From Steromphala cineraria (lineage: Eukaryota > Mollusca > Gastropoda > Trochida > Trochidae), in the NCBI GenBank assembly GCA_916613615.1, contig OU744736.1, positions 7,637,724 to 7,701,723 on the forward strand: DNA of 64,000 bases, in the 5' to 3' direction. Each line of letters begins with the position of its first letter. The stretch's first letter is position 1. The translations under genes and the position numbers were made by a program. The notes beneath the pieces were generated by a model. That model did no database searches and was not told the DNA's origin. It saw only the letters and a list, made by a program, of their open reading frames with translations. Positions 26,131-38,452 of the stretch are shown in pieces.

Positions 26131-26994
26131 TATCAGTTATACCATTGCTTAGCGGGTTACATAGGTATTTATTATTCCCTTGAAAGGTTTTATGCAACAC
26201 GCGTTCTGCTCGTTGCATAAAACCTTTCGCGGGAATAATAAATACCTATGTAACCCGCTAAGCAATGGTATAACGAATTTATCTTACAGAATGTTTAAAC
26301 ACAACGCATATTTAAAAAAGTTAAAAACTGCTAAGGCACATGACAAAGGTCAGGGTCACAAACCGGAAGTGTTGTTTTGAAAACTACATCATCAATCGTG
26401 TCAGTGCCTCGCTTACTCAGAGACAATTCTTTTTATGAACACAGTTCCTGAAGCATAATTTCGATGTTAAACGACTTTCCTTGCAAGACACACAACGAAA
26501 CAGTGAGTGAATACTGATATTTCGAAAACATGTGAACCGATTCTCATATTCAATGATCAAGAAAGCCGCGACACAATATTGAAATTTTTTCGACGAGAAA
26601 CATTTTAAACACCAAATCATAGATCAATAAGCTAATTATGGCAATATACATGTATGTTTTTTGGCATTTATATAGCTTGCAATTACTTTGACTTTTGTTT
26701 GCATTAGCTACATATTATTTGAGCAAGGGTAACAACTAACATCAATGTATTCAACGAAACATACTTCTCAAGGAGCTCAATCTGCACGCTTTGTTCATGG
26801 CGGGGTATAAATAAGTTCAATTTGCACGCTTTTTACGTGATTCGTTCATGGCGGGGTATAAATAATTTATGATCCCGCTAAAGAGGGTGATATCAGTAGT
26901 TATCCAGGGTCACGTGAACCAATCAGAGATCGAGATTCTTACAGACAGACAGACAGATTTTTTATTATTTTTATTCTTGCATGAGGTAGGATAA
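26131..26994. mobile_element. 0.86-kb hairpin-bearing element, unit 3 copy
   Basis: Cleanest copy. The inverted repeat arms 26136-26198 and 26212-26274 are 63 bp each and match except for two adjacent bases (cttg against cgcg), around a 13-base loop. It is followed by about 600 bp without a convincing gene, two core motifs (gttcatggcggggtataaat), a cagacagacag tract and a tail ending ggtaggataa. It occupies the same site as in units 1 and 4, so it inserted once before those units separated. Confidence 0.8.
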
Positions 26995-27390
26995 AATTTC
27001 TGCTGTACAGACTGTAATCCCTATTACCGAACCGATACTGTTGCTGTTGTTGAGGTTTCCACCAGGAAGTGGAAACAAAGAAGATCTCTGTAATATTTGA
27101 ATAAAACTTTAAAAGTAATTATAAAACCAACTATAATTCACACAATTATGATATCAACAAAATTTTCCACAGTCTTTTCGTAAAGACAACCTGTCCACTT
27201 CACGAATTGAACGGAATCTATCAGATTACAGATGAGGGGAGATATCTCACTTTTTGTATTGCAATAGTGAGCAAATTAAACAAAAGTGTCTTTCACAAAT
27301 TAATTCAAGTTATCTGATCACTGACTATAAATTTCATATATCTTGTACGTTATCACTAATTTACTCTGCAAAAAAGAGCTACATGTATCT

Positions 27391-27843
27391 GTAGCGATTC
27401 CAAAGTCGTTGTTTTATGGACATTTAGCTGGCAGGCAACTGTTCCAAAGATTTTGCCCGGCCTGAATCCGACCAATGGCAATATTTCGATCTGCAATATT
27501 CAAACAGGACATTTTCGACCTTGATTTTCGGAGTAAACACATTGAATATATATCCAAACTTCGTTTCCTTTTATATACCTTGGATTAAACTGTGATTTCC
27601 TTGAATTGTACGTGCAGTTCACTTTTAGCATTATGCACATGACTGTTTCGCACATTCTCGAAAAAAAATCGGATAAAAAGTCAGCGTGCGTAAAAAAAGG
27701 CTGCTTTTGGGAGCTATTACTAATCAAACAAGAACATATTAAGAATACTTGACAAAAAAATCCAATTCACATTCACCATTTTTTGTTCAGAGGTTGTTGA
27801 CAGATATTGAGAGAGGGTTTGCGTTTCTTTTTTGAGAGAGTTT
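27391..27843. mobile_element. 452-bp type insert, unit 3 copy
   Basis: Same insert as at 10391-10842, flanked by the 60-bp duplicates ending at 27390 and starting at 27844. Confidence 0.65.
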
Positions 27844-29510
27844 ATTTCATATATCTTGTATGTTATCACTAATAAACTCGGCAAAATAGAGCTACATGTA
27901 TCTTTGTTCAAGTTCAGTTCTAGTTCAAACATTTTAACCTTTGTTTCATTAAGCAGGCACGATGTCCCATTTTGGGAAAGCAATGAGTGTTTCTCCATTG
28001 GAATAATATTGTCATTGTTACTGTTTCATGCAATACAAATTGCCTTTCAAGATATTTTAAAATATTCACAGCAATGAGTATATATTGATTCTTTCAATTC
28101 TTCTAAACACTATTATTTATTAAAAGTCTGACTGTTTCTGTCTGTTATATATCCTGATTGAAACCACACGAATTCGAGGTAACAATATATTTTTACAAAA
28201 GAGTTGACAAGTATCTGAAAGGCTGCTATGCACGATTTTATACAATTCATTCTTCCTTCGTTTGTTTTCAGGATGGTTAGCTTTTCGTAAATCACTGTGT
28301 ACAAACAGTCTTTCCATGATTTATCGGTCATAAGAATAATAATAACGTAGTTACTAACCGATCTGAAGAAAGCTTTGAATAATAGGATGAAGGATAAATA
28401 TTAATATTTTCGATCATTGAGAAGTCTCCTTAGAACTGAGAGAGCTGGTGATTATTTTGTTTTTATTCATTCTATAGACAATACATTCCCATTGCTTTAT
28501 CATTGTCTATATATTGCGTTGTTTCTCAAATTGTTTCTACAATTGAAGCATTTAGATAGCAATTGATTAGAACATTAACACAGATAGAATGAACCTTTGA
28601 ATGTACAAAAATGTAAATTTGTTCTTGTGTCTACCAGGACCATAGAAAAACAAACCACATCTATTAAGTCTATTGAACTCAGTGATACTGTTAGTTTAAA
28701 GTAAATTACAAAAAATGTTCAGTGAAAGCTCCTGTTTGCTTGTTTATAATTATTTACTTTACACAATGTATAAACATTAAAACTGTCTATACCTAATGAA
28801 ATTCTAAAAGTAAGCACTTTGGTAGAAAAGAGTCGATACCTTTTATCGATTGATTGCCAGATTTGTTTACATGCTCCCTTTCCCCTTCTCCAATATGATT
28901 TATTTTATGCAATAGTTTCAATGATTATTCACTTATAAAGATAAGTTTCTGTCAACTTTCTTTAATCATCGATCCCTGACTCCTTTTATCTTCTTCTGCA
29001 TATTTCCTGGTGTAATTATACCATGCTTCTATCTTTCTGTCTTGGTTTTGTTAATTATAGTTTTCACAGTCTCCAATAAGTTGTTTTAGTATATTGTTGA
29101 TGTAATTGTACTGAAATTATTGAACTACTATAGGATATTATGGATAATTGCGTTTTAACATTACAATTTTATTTCGATCAAGCTAACACTTTCTTTGGTA
29201 AAATCTAAATAAGAATGCAAAACCATATAGAAAATATCAAATCAACAAATGTAACACGGATGCTGATATGCTACAGTTGTCCACACAATCAATGCTACAT
29301 GCATAGTGTTTCATTTTCCATAGAACCAGTTTTTTAAAAGGATGCGTAAAATGCGTTAAAAGTGTATGTCCTAACATAGCAAATCATGAATATAACAAAA
29401 CAAATTATACCTGCTATTTAGAAGTTTGACTTTGCTAACTCAAACAAATCATTGATGCTCATTGAAACCTCAGCTGTGACGCTAACTCATTCTACGAGAT
29501 CCCTATCAAC

Positions 29511-30262
29511 TTATGTAGTTAAGTCTTCAGTACATAAACAGCCAGTACATTTAGAACCCATTGTATACTTAAATTCGTGATTGCCTTCATTGTATGCAGT
29601 TTCACTTTGAGGATATGTAGACGATAACCCGTAGGGAAAAGGATATGTGCTACTGTAGTGTTAGCACAATATAGATTCTTAGTTAGAAAACATTGTTTGA
29701 GGACAGGATGTTATTCAAAATCTCTTCTGAGTTTGAGGTCCTTATCATATCTTTTGTAGAAATCTCAACTGCGCCCATTAAGACCACCTTAACATTGAAC
29801 CACGCAAATATATTGGGCATTAAAGATGGTTAACCAGATATATATAGAAGACACAAACTTAATCTACTTATAATTGCGAGTTTGAATCTAACCAGAAATT
29901 ATATTTAAAGGTGCATACATGAAATGAAAGAATCAGGCAAAAAAAGGACATACCTCTACACATTGGGTACAGTTTGAATCCAGGTTCAGCAACAGTGGTT
30001 GCCAGTTCTATTTTAACAAATCCTACAGCATACCCACGACACTTCCCTGTTTCTGGACTGAATCCTGATGACATGCAGGGCTCATTCAAGTGACACTTTG
30101 ATGCACAGGAGGCGTGACTTTCAAAGTCATCTTCTATCCAGAGTTCATAACCTGTTACTCTCTTGTCGCCAAATACACTCAGGGGGTAAGAACACAGATT
30201 GCACCGCAAGCAGTGGCACAAATAATCATAACTGAATGTAGAATGACAACAAAAAGTAATAT
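29511..30262 (-). pseudogene. PAN/apple-like secreted protein gene, dead copy 3 (unit 3)
   Basis: Exon 1 30262-29954, exon 2 29652-29511. It combines the defects of the other two dead copies: the ATA start, the missing 50-bp core promoter, the five-C frameshift of unit 1 and the 7-bp exon 2 deletion of unit 2. The PAN cysteines are all present in the sequence. The long open frame 29868-30314 is a product of the frameshift and not a real N terminus. Confidence 0.75.
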
Positions 30263-30288
30263 TTTGTAAAGATTTGAGACCAATACTC

Positions 30289-30740
30289 ATTGGTTCAATG
30301 CAGTTCTCATCCAATAGAATTTTAATAACTGTAAATTCATTATTATTATTTAGTTTGTTGCTATGATTGATAGACTATAAAAGGAGGCATGTTCATTTCC
30401 TGAACTGTTTCCAGTAGATAATGTCATCCTGTGCAAACAAGTGCTTCACTAGAGCACATAAAAATAGATTTGTCCACAACGTTCTAAATTGATTTATGCT
30501 GCAAGAATTCTCTACAAGCTGGTTATATTGCTTTAGTTATTGGTTCAATATGCATTGCATATCCAATAGAATATGGAAGAGGTTAATTGATTATTGATAC
30601 TTAGTTTGTTTCTGTGGTTGATAGACTATAACATAAAACATGTTCATTTTCGGAACTATTGCAAGTATAAAAGTCACCCTGTGCAAACAAGTGCTACAAT
30701 AGATCAATTGTTCCACAACGGTTTAAATTGTTTTTTAAAC
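30289..30740. repeat. About 250-bp tandem duplication upstream of the dead gene (unit 3)
   Basis: Same arrangement as at 13618-14110, with blocks starting attggttcaat at 30289 and 30539. Confidence 0.7.
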
Positions 30741-30793
30741 TATCATTCAAGAAAAGAGATTCTGTTCAATTTTCGTTTAAGAAACCTTACACA

Positions 30794-30934
30794 ATGGCTG
30801 GATATAAGTTTCTTTTGATATCAATAAGCGATTGTTCAATAATAATAATTGTTGTATTCTCATTTTATGTTTATGAAGATTGCTTGCTCCGGGGTCATGA
30901 AGCATCATTTGGCAAGTATTTTCCTAGCACATGA
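30794..30934 (+). CDS. Possible membrane-anchor or signal reading frame (46 codons)
   Basis: Reads MAGYKFLLISISDCSII, then a run of hydrophobic residues to FSFYVYED, then a polar stretch (RGHEASFGKYFPST) and a stop. This looks like an N-terminal anchor of a type II membrane protein, and it faces away from the minus-strand PAN-like gene about 0.5 kb away. In units 1 (14137) and 2 (22469) the same ATG is followed after 17 codons by a stop inside a stretch of about 45 bp that is absent here. No downstream exon is identified. It could equally be chance, so I give it low weight. Confidence 0.2.
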   Translation: MAGYKFLLISISDCSIIIIVVFSFYVYEDCLLRGHEASFGKYFPST

Positions 30935-32895
30935 ATTGATTTGTTTATTCATTTTAAGTTAAACTGGTATTCACTTTATTATTTTATTCTCAATTTCCAT
31001 AAAGCCAACTGACCATGGAATCTCTTTTTATCATGTAACCACTGACTCAGCAGACTTGCCATGCAATCTTCGTTTCATAATATTTATGTTTGTAAATTTT
31101 GTTTAAAGACAACACAACTTGAAACACAACTTGAAACACAACTTGAAAATTGATGATTTCATATTGATAAATAAAATAAATATAACCCTATGGGTTATGC
31201 TTGTATCACCTTTCAAGTCACTTCTTGTTAGCCCTCTTGTCATGGGTCCACAAGCTTGTAATTGTTTGTTACTTTTTCATATCAATACAATGCCTTAACG
31301 AATTTTGAGTAAAGAAGTTGATGATTTCCTGGATGAATAATAAATCCAATTTGTAATACGTTGGCAAAATGGTTTTCATAAAATTGCAAAGAAATCCAAC
31401 CGTCCTTCCGCTTAGGTAAATTGTTATTCTGTCGGAAAGATAGTCATGAACTTAATGTGTGATTCTAAAAGTACAATCTGAATAAATATTTTGAAATAGT
31501 GCAACCTCCTCCTTTGTTACAAAAACAGTATGTGGTATTGTAAAACATAACGTTAATTGGAAACCAAATGTAAATTCGTTTTCATGAATTGTATCTAACA
31601 ACACCTTTTTTCATTCCAGAAGTGTTTGCAAGGTTTCTTTGTCAAAACTTAAAAGAGATTTCAAAGTTTCTGGGTGTCTTTGAGGAAGTAAAACATATCC
31701 TCCTCAAGCTTTACCTATCAAAGTAACTGGGAAAGATGGAGTAGGAAATACATTTCTCTCTGTTGTGTTGACAATTTTGGTTCCTAATTTGCCAAAATTG
31801 TTGAGTTGACAATTAACATTCAAAAGTTTTGTTCATATCTCTTCATAACATAAAAACATTAACGAATCTTTCAATTGCAGATCTATCGCGCTTACAATGT
31901 TTGTATCTAAAGTTAAGTAAAGTACACCTTTACTGTAAGTTTATATAAAGTACAACTACAGAAATTTAATTTGATCTTAGCTAGTCATTTCACTGTGCAG
32001 TTCTTGTGCATATATTATTATATTGAGGAACTGTGAGACATGTATATATGAAAAGAGTTTTGCTTACTTGTGAAACAAGATTTGATAACACAAAGTGAAC
32101 TGGTAATGTGTTTCGCTTGAACCATATTTGTAGAATTATTGTAAAGCTAACTGATCTTGCAACTATCTTCTATCTGACAAATGTTCAGCTTGTTACCACT
32201 TCTGATGAGCAAGGTGACTATTAGCTCTGCTTGTATAGTGTTTCCTTAAATCCAACAAGCCAATACTTATCATTCTAAAAAAAGAAAAGGCCACATCCTC
32301 TTTAAGATATTACTTCCAAAATGTACTGAAACATTTCTCACTTACTCACTCGATCTAGCCAAAGTGACATTACTTTGACTAAAGTCTGTCATCGTTCCAC
32401 AGAACAACATGATGATATCACAAACAATTTTGATCAGTTTGTTTGAACTCCTAAAATGTTAAAAATCAGATGTCAGACAAATATATTGAGTGAAAGACAC
32501 TGTTTGGTTTGATTCAGATTGTTTCAAACAGGTATACCGGATGAGTACTCTCTCTAGCCCCACAGACGTAGCTCAAGTCATAACATCCTACAGTAACCTC
32601 TGTTTAGTTTGGAGCATTGCTCATGGTGCAAATTGAGATGGTCGATTGCATGAAATCATAGAATTATAGAAATAAAAAACTAAAAAAAAATATTAGTAAA
32701 GTAAAAGTAAATTATATTCATTTGACTGTGAACTGCACATATAAGTCCTCTTGACAGAACAAGTGCATGTAACATCATGAAAGAATAATTATCTCGGGCT
32801 CGTTGATTATAAGACGATATGAAAATTGTTTCATTGGCTGAAATATGCAGGTTAAAATGAGTTTATCTTCTGGAATCATTTGCTGCTAAAGACAC

Positions 32896-33141
32896 ATGAG
32901 AGGTGTTCAAATAGCGGTTGGTCTTAGCCTAGGATCTTATCCAAGATTTAATGGCTTACTGGGAAAGCATGATATCACTATGACAACTGCGTCGTTTAAT
33001 GTATTATCAAGGAAAACAAATAATTCTGTCAACAAATTAATTCAATTAATAATTTCCAATTCATTACTTTATAATCAATGTGTCATAAGTAAATCGATTG
33101 CTTGGACTAATCAAACTTTTAAAAATCATTCCTATCTTTGA
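32896..33141 (+). other. Conserved 81-codon reading frame of unknown nature (unit 4)
   Basis: Same frame as 16278-16523 and 24596-24841. Nature unknown. Confidence 0.25.
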
Positions 33142-34430
33142 TCAGATACAGACTAAAAGTTCAATGCTAGAGCATGTTTATGCATCGTTTAAGAATGAAT
33201 GTTTAATCAAAAGTATCCTAACGACCTCGACAAGACATCGTTATCTGTACCAATAATCAATTCTCCATGCTAATATATTTGGAAATCGAACCACAGTTTT
33301 GCCTGTGACAGCTTGTTTAAGTGGTTATGCTTGAAATTGTATTGACTAATATTTGTCGTTTTACTTAGGAATGAATAATTTGTTTATAACATTTTAAAAA
33401 TTGATTATGTTTTCAATATGAATAGTTTTGCACTAATGAACACTGATGGATCCAAGAAGAGTGTGAATCTGCCCTTGTGTCTAAGTATTAAAACTGAAAT
33501 TTCGATAACTTTATCCATTGTTTAAAGTTTGTTATCACTAAGCAATTCAAACATAATATTTGTTTGCAAACTGTAATGGTCGTTCAATGTCTAATTATTT
33601 TCTTTTATTATCAGTAACACATATCACTTTAGCCTAGGAACGATTTTTCAGTGTGAATTCAAATACTTTGTCATTCATGATGTAATATATCCATTGATCG
33701 TGACGTCACCGTAATAGGTTGTTATATGTTTTTAATTAAATAGGTATATAAACTAAAACACTCACTCTTGGCAGATCCTTAAGTCATCTGCCTTTCTTTC
33801 GTTATGTTTCGCATCCATGTAGATATTTACACCGTTATCAAGTAAAAGATTGAGACTTTTAGAAGTTGTTAAATGAATAAATACATCAATTGATTCCCTA
33901 CTAGGTCAATATTGTATGAATGTCGGTCCCTGGAAAGCGTCCATCGGGCTTAATGACACAACACACACAATGCAAAAGGATATAGTTCAAATTTAAATCC
34001 CTGTTATGTTAGGATGCAGATAAACATACTGTGAATTGAATTATTATAGCTCTAAATCTATTCATAGCCTCACACTCGCATTTTAATAACTCGTATGTGT
34101 TCAAATATCACATGTGATCTGGCTCAAGCACATGCAGTAATGTGATGTTCCAGTATCACTAAAACCTATTAATTGTCATATATGTCATTACATACATGTA
34201 TGTGACCTCCTTCAGAGCATTGTAAATATCAACTGTCTGATGAAGTATTTCGAAGATATTTCCCTTGAATGCAGGAAGGTGTCAATCTATGACCTTCTCT
34301 CCTGTAAACTCGCCTTCACCACAACTCTGCATCAGAGAGAACCCACTCTCATTCAACAACAGTAATTCACTTAGTTATGTCCCTCTTTCATCCCTAATGA
34401 TATCTATGTTTCGACTTACAAAGGTGACAT

Positions 34431-34750
34431 TATCAGTTATACCATTGCTTAGCGGGCTACATAGGTATTTATTATTCCCTTGAAAGGTTTTATGCAACTC
34501 GCGTTGCGCTCGTTGCATAAAACCTTTCGCGGGAATAATAAATACCTATGTAACCCGCTAAGCAATGGTATAACGAATTTATCTTACAGAATGTTTAAAT
34601 AATATAATAAATAATAATTTATGATCCCGCTAAAGAGGGTGATATCAGTAGTTATCCAGGGTCACGTGAACCAATCAGAGATCGAGATTCTTACAGACAG
34701 ACAGACAGACAGATTTTTTACTATTTTTATTCTTGCATGAGGTAGGATAA
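34431..34750. mobile_element. Internally deleted hairpin element, unit 4 copy (320 bp)
   Basis: Same insertion site and same ends as in units 1 and 3. The hairpin (arms 34436-34498 and 34512-34574) and the cagacagacag tail are kept, but about 545 bp between atgtttaaa (34591) and aatttatgatcccgct (34616) are gone, replaced by a short AT-rich filler. The lost part includes both core motifs. Confidence 0.8.
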
Positions 34751-35146
34751 AGTTTCTGCTGTACAGACTGTAATCCCTATTACCGAACCGATACTGTTGC
34801 TGTTGTTGAGGTTGCCACCAGGAAGTGGAAACAAAGAAGATCTCTGTAATATTTGAATAAAACTTTAAAAGTAATTATAAAACCAACTATAATTCACACA
34901 ATTATGATATCAACAAAATTTTCCACAGTCTTTTCGTAAAGACAACCTGTCCACTTCACGAATTGAACGGAATCTATCAGATTACAGATGAGGGGTGATA
35001 TCTCACTTTTTGTATTGCAATAGTGAGCAAATTAAACAAAAGTGTCTTTCACAAATTAATTCAAGTTATCTGATCACTGACTATAAATTTCATATATCTT
35101 GTACGTTATCACTAATTTACTCTGCAAAAAAGAGCTACATGTATCT

Positions 35147-35599
35147 GTAGCGATTCCAAAGTCGTTGTTTTATGGACATTTAGCTGGCAGGCAACTGTTC
35201 CAAAGATTTTGCCCGGCCTGAATCCGACCAATGGCAATATTTCGATCTGCAATATTCAAACAGGGCATTTTCGACCTTGATTTTCGGAGTAAACACATTG
35301 AATATATATCCAAACTTCGTTTCCTTTAATATACCTTGGCTTAAACTGTGATTTCCTTGAATTGTACGTGCAGTTCACTTTTAGCATTATGCACATGACT
35401 GTTTCGCACATTCTCGAAAAAAAATCGGATAAAAAGTCAGCGTGCGTATAAAAAGGCTGCTTTTGGGAGCTATTACTAATCAAACAAGAACATATTAAGA
35501 ATACTTGACAAAAAAATCCAATTCACATTCACCATTTTTTGTTCAGAGGTTGTTGACAGATATTGAGAGAGGGTTTGCGTTTCTTTTTTGAGAGAGTTT
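35147..35599. mobile_element. 452-bp type insert, unit 4 copy
   Basis: Same insert as at 10391-10842, between 60-bp direct duplicates of the target block. Confidence 0.65.
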
Positions 35600-37607
35600 A
35601 TTTCATATATCTTGTATGTTATCACTAATAAACTCGGCAAAATAGAGCTACATGTATCTTTGTTCAAGTCCAGTTCTAGTTCACACATTTTAACCTTTGT
35701 TTCATTAAGCAGGCACGATGTCCCATTTTGGGAAAGCAATGAGTGTTTCTCCATTGGAATAATATTGTCATTGTTACTGTTTCATGCAATACAAATTGCC
35801 TTTCAAGATATTTTAAAATATTCACAGCAATGAGTATATATTGATTCTTTCAATTCTTCTAAACACTATTATTTATTAAAAGTCTGACTGTTTCTGTCTG
35901 TTATATATCCTGATTGAAACCACACGAATTCCAGGTTACAATATATTTTTACAAAAGAGTTGACAAGTATCTGAAAGGCTGCTATGCACGATTTTATACA
36001 ATTCATTCTTCCTTCGTTTGTTTTCAGGATGGTTAGCTTTTCGTAAATCACTGTGTACAAACAGTCTTTCCATGATTTATCGGTCATAAGAATAATAATA
36101 ACGTAGTTACTAACTGATCTGAAGAAAGCTTTGAATAATAGGATGAAGGATAAATATTAATATTTTCGATCATTGAGAAGTCTCCTTAGAACTGAGAGAG
36201 CTGGTGATTATTTTGTTTTTATTCATTCTATAGACAATACATTCCCATTGCTTTATCATTGTCTATATATTGCGTTGTTTCTCAAATTGTTTCTACAATT
36301 GAAGCATTTAGATAGCAATTGATTAGAACATTAACACAGAATGAACCTTTGAATGTACAAAAATGTAAATTTGTTCTTGTGTCTACCAGGACAATAGAAA
36401 AACAAACCACATCTATAAAGTCTATTGAACTCAGTGATACTGTTAGTTTAAAGTAAATTACAAAAAATGTTCAGTGAAAGCTCCTGTTTGCTTGTTTATA
36501 ATTATTTACTTTACACAATGTATAAACATTAAAACTGTCTATACCTAATGAAATTCTAAAAGTAAACACTTTGGTAGAAAAGAGTCGATACCTTTTATCG
36601 ATTGATTGCCAGATTTGTTTACATGCTCCCTTTCCCCTTCTCCAATATGATTTATTTTATGCAATAGTTTCAATGATTATTCACTTATAAAGAAAAGTTT
36701 CTGTCAACTTTCTTTAATCATCGATCCCTGACTCCTTTTATCTTCTTCTGCAAATTTCCTTGTGTAATTATACCATGCTTCTATCTTTCTGTGTGGTTTT
36801 GTTAATTACAGTTTTCACAGTCTCCAATAAGTTGTTTTAGTATATTGTTGATGTAATTGTAGTGAAATTATTAAACTACTTTAGGATATTACGGATAATT
36901 GCGTTTTAGCATTCCAATTTTATTTCGATCAATTTAACATTTTCTTTGGTAAAATCTAATTAAGAATGCAAAATCATATAGAAAATATCAATTCAACAAA
37001 TTTAACACGGATGCTGATATGCTACAGATGTCCACACAATCAGTGCTACATGCATAGTGTTTCATTTTCCATAGAACCAGTTTTTTTAAAAGGATGCGTA
37101 AAATGCGTTAAAAGTGTATGTCCTAACATAGCAAATCATGAATATAACAAAACAAATTATACCTGCTATCTAGAAGTTTGACTTTGCTAACTCAATCAAA
37201 TCATTAACACTCATCGAAACCCCCTGTTACTCTAGACATGCTTTCTCATGGCGCCAGCTCAGCATTTAATAAATGCCACAATTCAATCAAAACGCTAGGT
37301 GACCCAAGAAAAACATCTTTTCATCACATTATATGTAACTTAAACTCATTGTTTCTTTGTTGATTTTGCTATGTGTTCTTACTTAGTTGTTGTTGCGCGG
37401 CGTGCATTTATCCACCCTTCATACTTAATTACAAACAATTCAGAAGTCATCTACATCAGTGATAGATTTGCGTTCGAACATATTCAAACAAATTCTCTTG
37501 TCATGTTTAAAATGAAGCAGAGGTTCAGAGCTGAAGAGTGAAGTTTCAAGTGCTTCCTTGATAATTTCAGCTGTGACACTAACTCATTCTACGAGATCCC
37601 TATCCAC

Positions 37608-38368
37608 TTATGTAGTTAAGTCTTCAGTACATAAACAGCCAGTACATTTAGAACCCATTGTATACTTAAATTCGTGATTGCCTTCATTGTATGCAGTTTC
37701 ACTTTGAGGATATGTAGAAGATAACCCGTAGGAAAAAGGATATGTGCTAAATATTACTGTAGTGTTAGCACAATATAGATTCTTAGTTACAAAACATTGT
37801 TTGAGGACATGATGTTATTCACAATCTCTTCTCAGTTTGAGGTCCTCATCATATCTTTTGTAGAAATCTCAATTGCGCCCAATAAGACCACCTTAACATT
37901 GAACAACGCAAATATATTGGGCATTAAAGGTGGTTAACCAGATATATATAGAAGACACAAACTTAATCTACTTATAATAGCGAGTTTGAATCTAACCATA
38001 AATTATATTTAAAGGTGCATAAATGCAATGAAAGAATCAGACAAACAAAAGGACATACCTCTACACATTGGGTACAGCTTGAATCCAGGTTCAGTAACAG
38101 TGGTTGCCAGTTCTATTTTAACAAATCCTACAGCATAACCACGACACTTCCCTGTTTCTGGACTGAATCCTGATGACATGCAGGGCTCATTCAAGTGACA
38201 CTTTGATGCACAGGAGGCGTGACTTTCAAAGTCATCTTCTATCCAAAGTTCGTAACCTGTAACTCTCTTATTATCAAAGACACTCAGGGGGGTAAGAACA
38301 CAGTTTTCATCACAAGCAGTGGCACAAATAATCTTTACTAAATGTAGAATAACAACAAAAACTAACAT
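37608..38368 (-). CDS. Secreted PAN/apple-like protein, intact two-exon gene (152 aa)
   Basis: Exon 1 is 38368-38059 and exon 2 is 37756-37608; the 302-bp intron has the donor AG|GTATGT and an acceptor ending ctacag. Phases match (1 nt + 2 nt, giving a Val codon). Residues 1 to about 18 (MLVFVVILHLVKIICATA) form a signal peptide, so the product should be secreted. Residues about 19-103 carry the PAN/apple-like cysteine pattern (ASCASKCHLNEPCMSSGF, then ETGKC). The tail from exon 2 is rich in Tyr, Ser, Thr and Gly and ends with KCTGCLCTEDLTT and a stop. PAN/apple domains bind proteins or sugars in known families; the ligand here is unknown. The first-exon call is firm. Exon 2 is too short to stand alone and rests on phase, splice site and conservation of its frame in units 1 and 4. 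An alternative acceptor (tttag) 9 bases further in would leave the frame unchanged and drop three residues. A real last exon elsewhere cannot be ruled out. Confidence 0.65.
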
Positions 38369-38394
38369 TTTGAAATGGTTTAAGTCGTCTCCAT

Positions 38395-38452
38395 GAACTG
38401 AAAGCTTCTAGAACTATCTACAAACGGTTTATATACCAATACTCATTGGTTC
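38395..38452 (-). promoter_or_regulatory. Core promoter of the intact PAN-like gene
   Basis: On the minus strand: a CCAAT motif (aaccaatgag, about 38443-38452), a TATA box TATATAAA (38435-38428) and an initiator-like TTTCAGTTC with its A at 38399, about 30 bp downstream of the TATA box. This predicts a 5' UTR of about 31 nt before the ATG at 38368. Units 1-3 lack 50 bp here, including the TATA box and initiator, while the CCAAT-like part remains. Confidence 0.65.

Larger units (their letters stand above)
22703..30983. repeat. Tandem array unit 3 (8.28 kb)
   Basis: Direct repeat of units 1, 2 and 4; closest to unit 1 over the region from the hairpin element to the gene. Contains the hairpin element (26131-26994), the 452-bp type insert (27391-27843) and a dead PAN-like gene (29511-30262). 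It lacks about 330 bp near 29470 that units 1, 2 and 4 have (counterpart of about 12470-12800). No other gene is supported apart from the weak frame at 30794. Confidence 0.9.
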
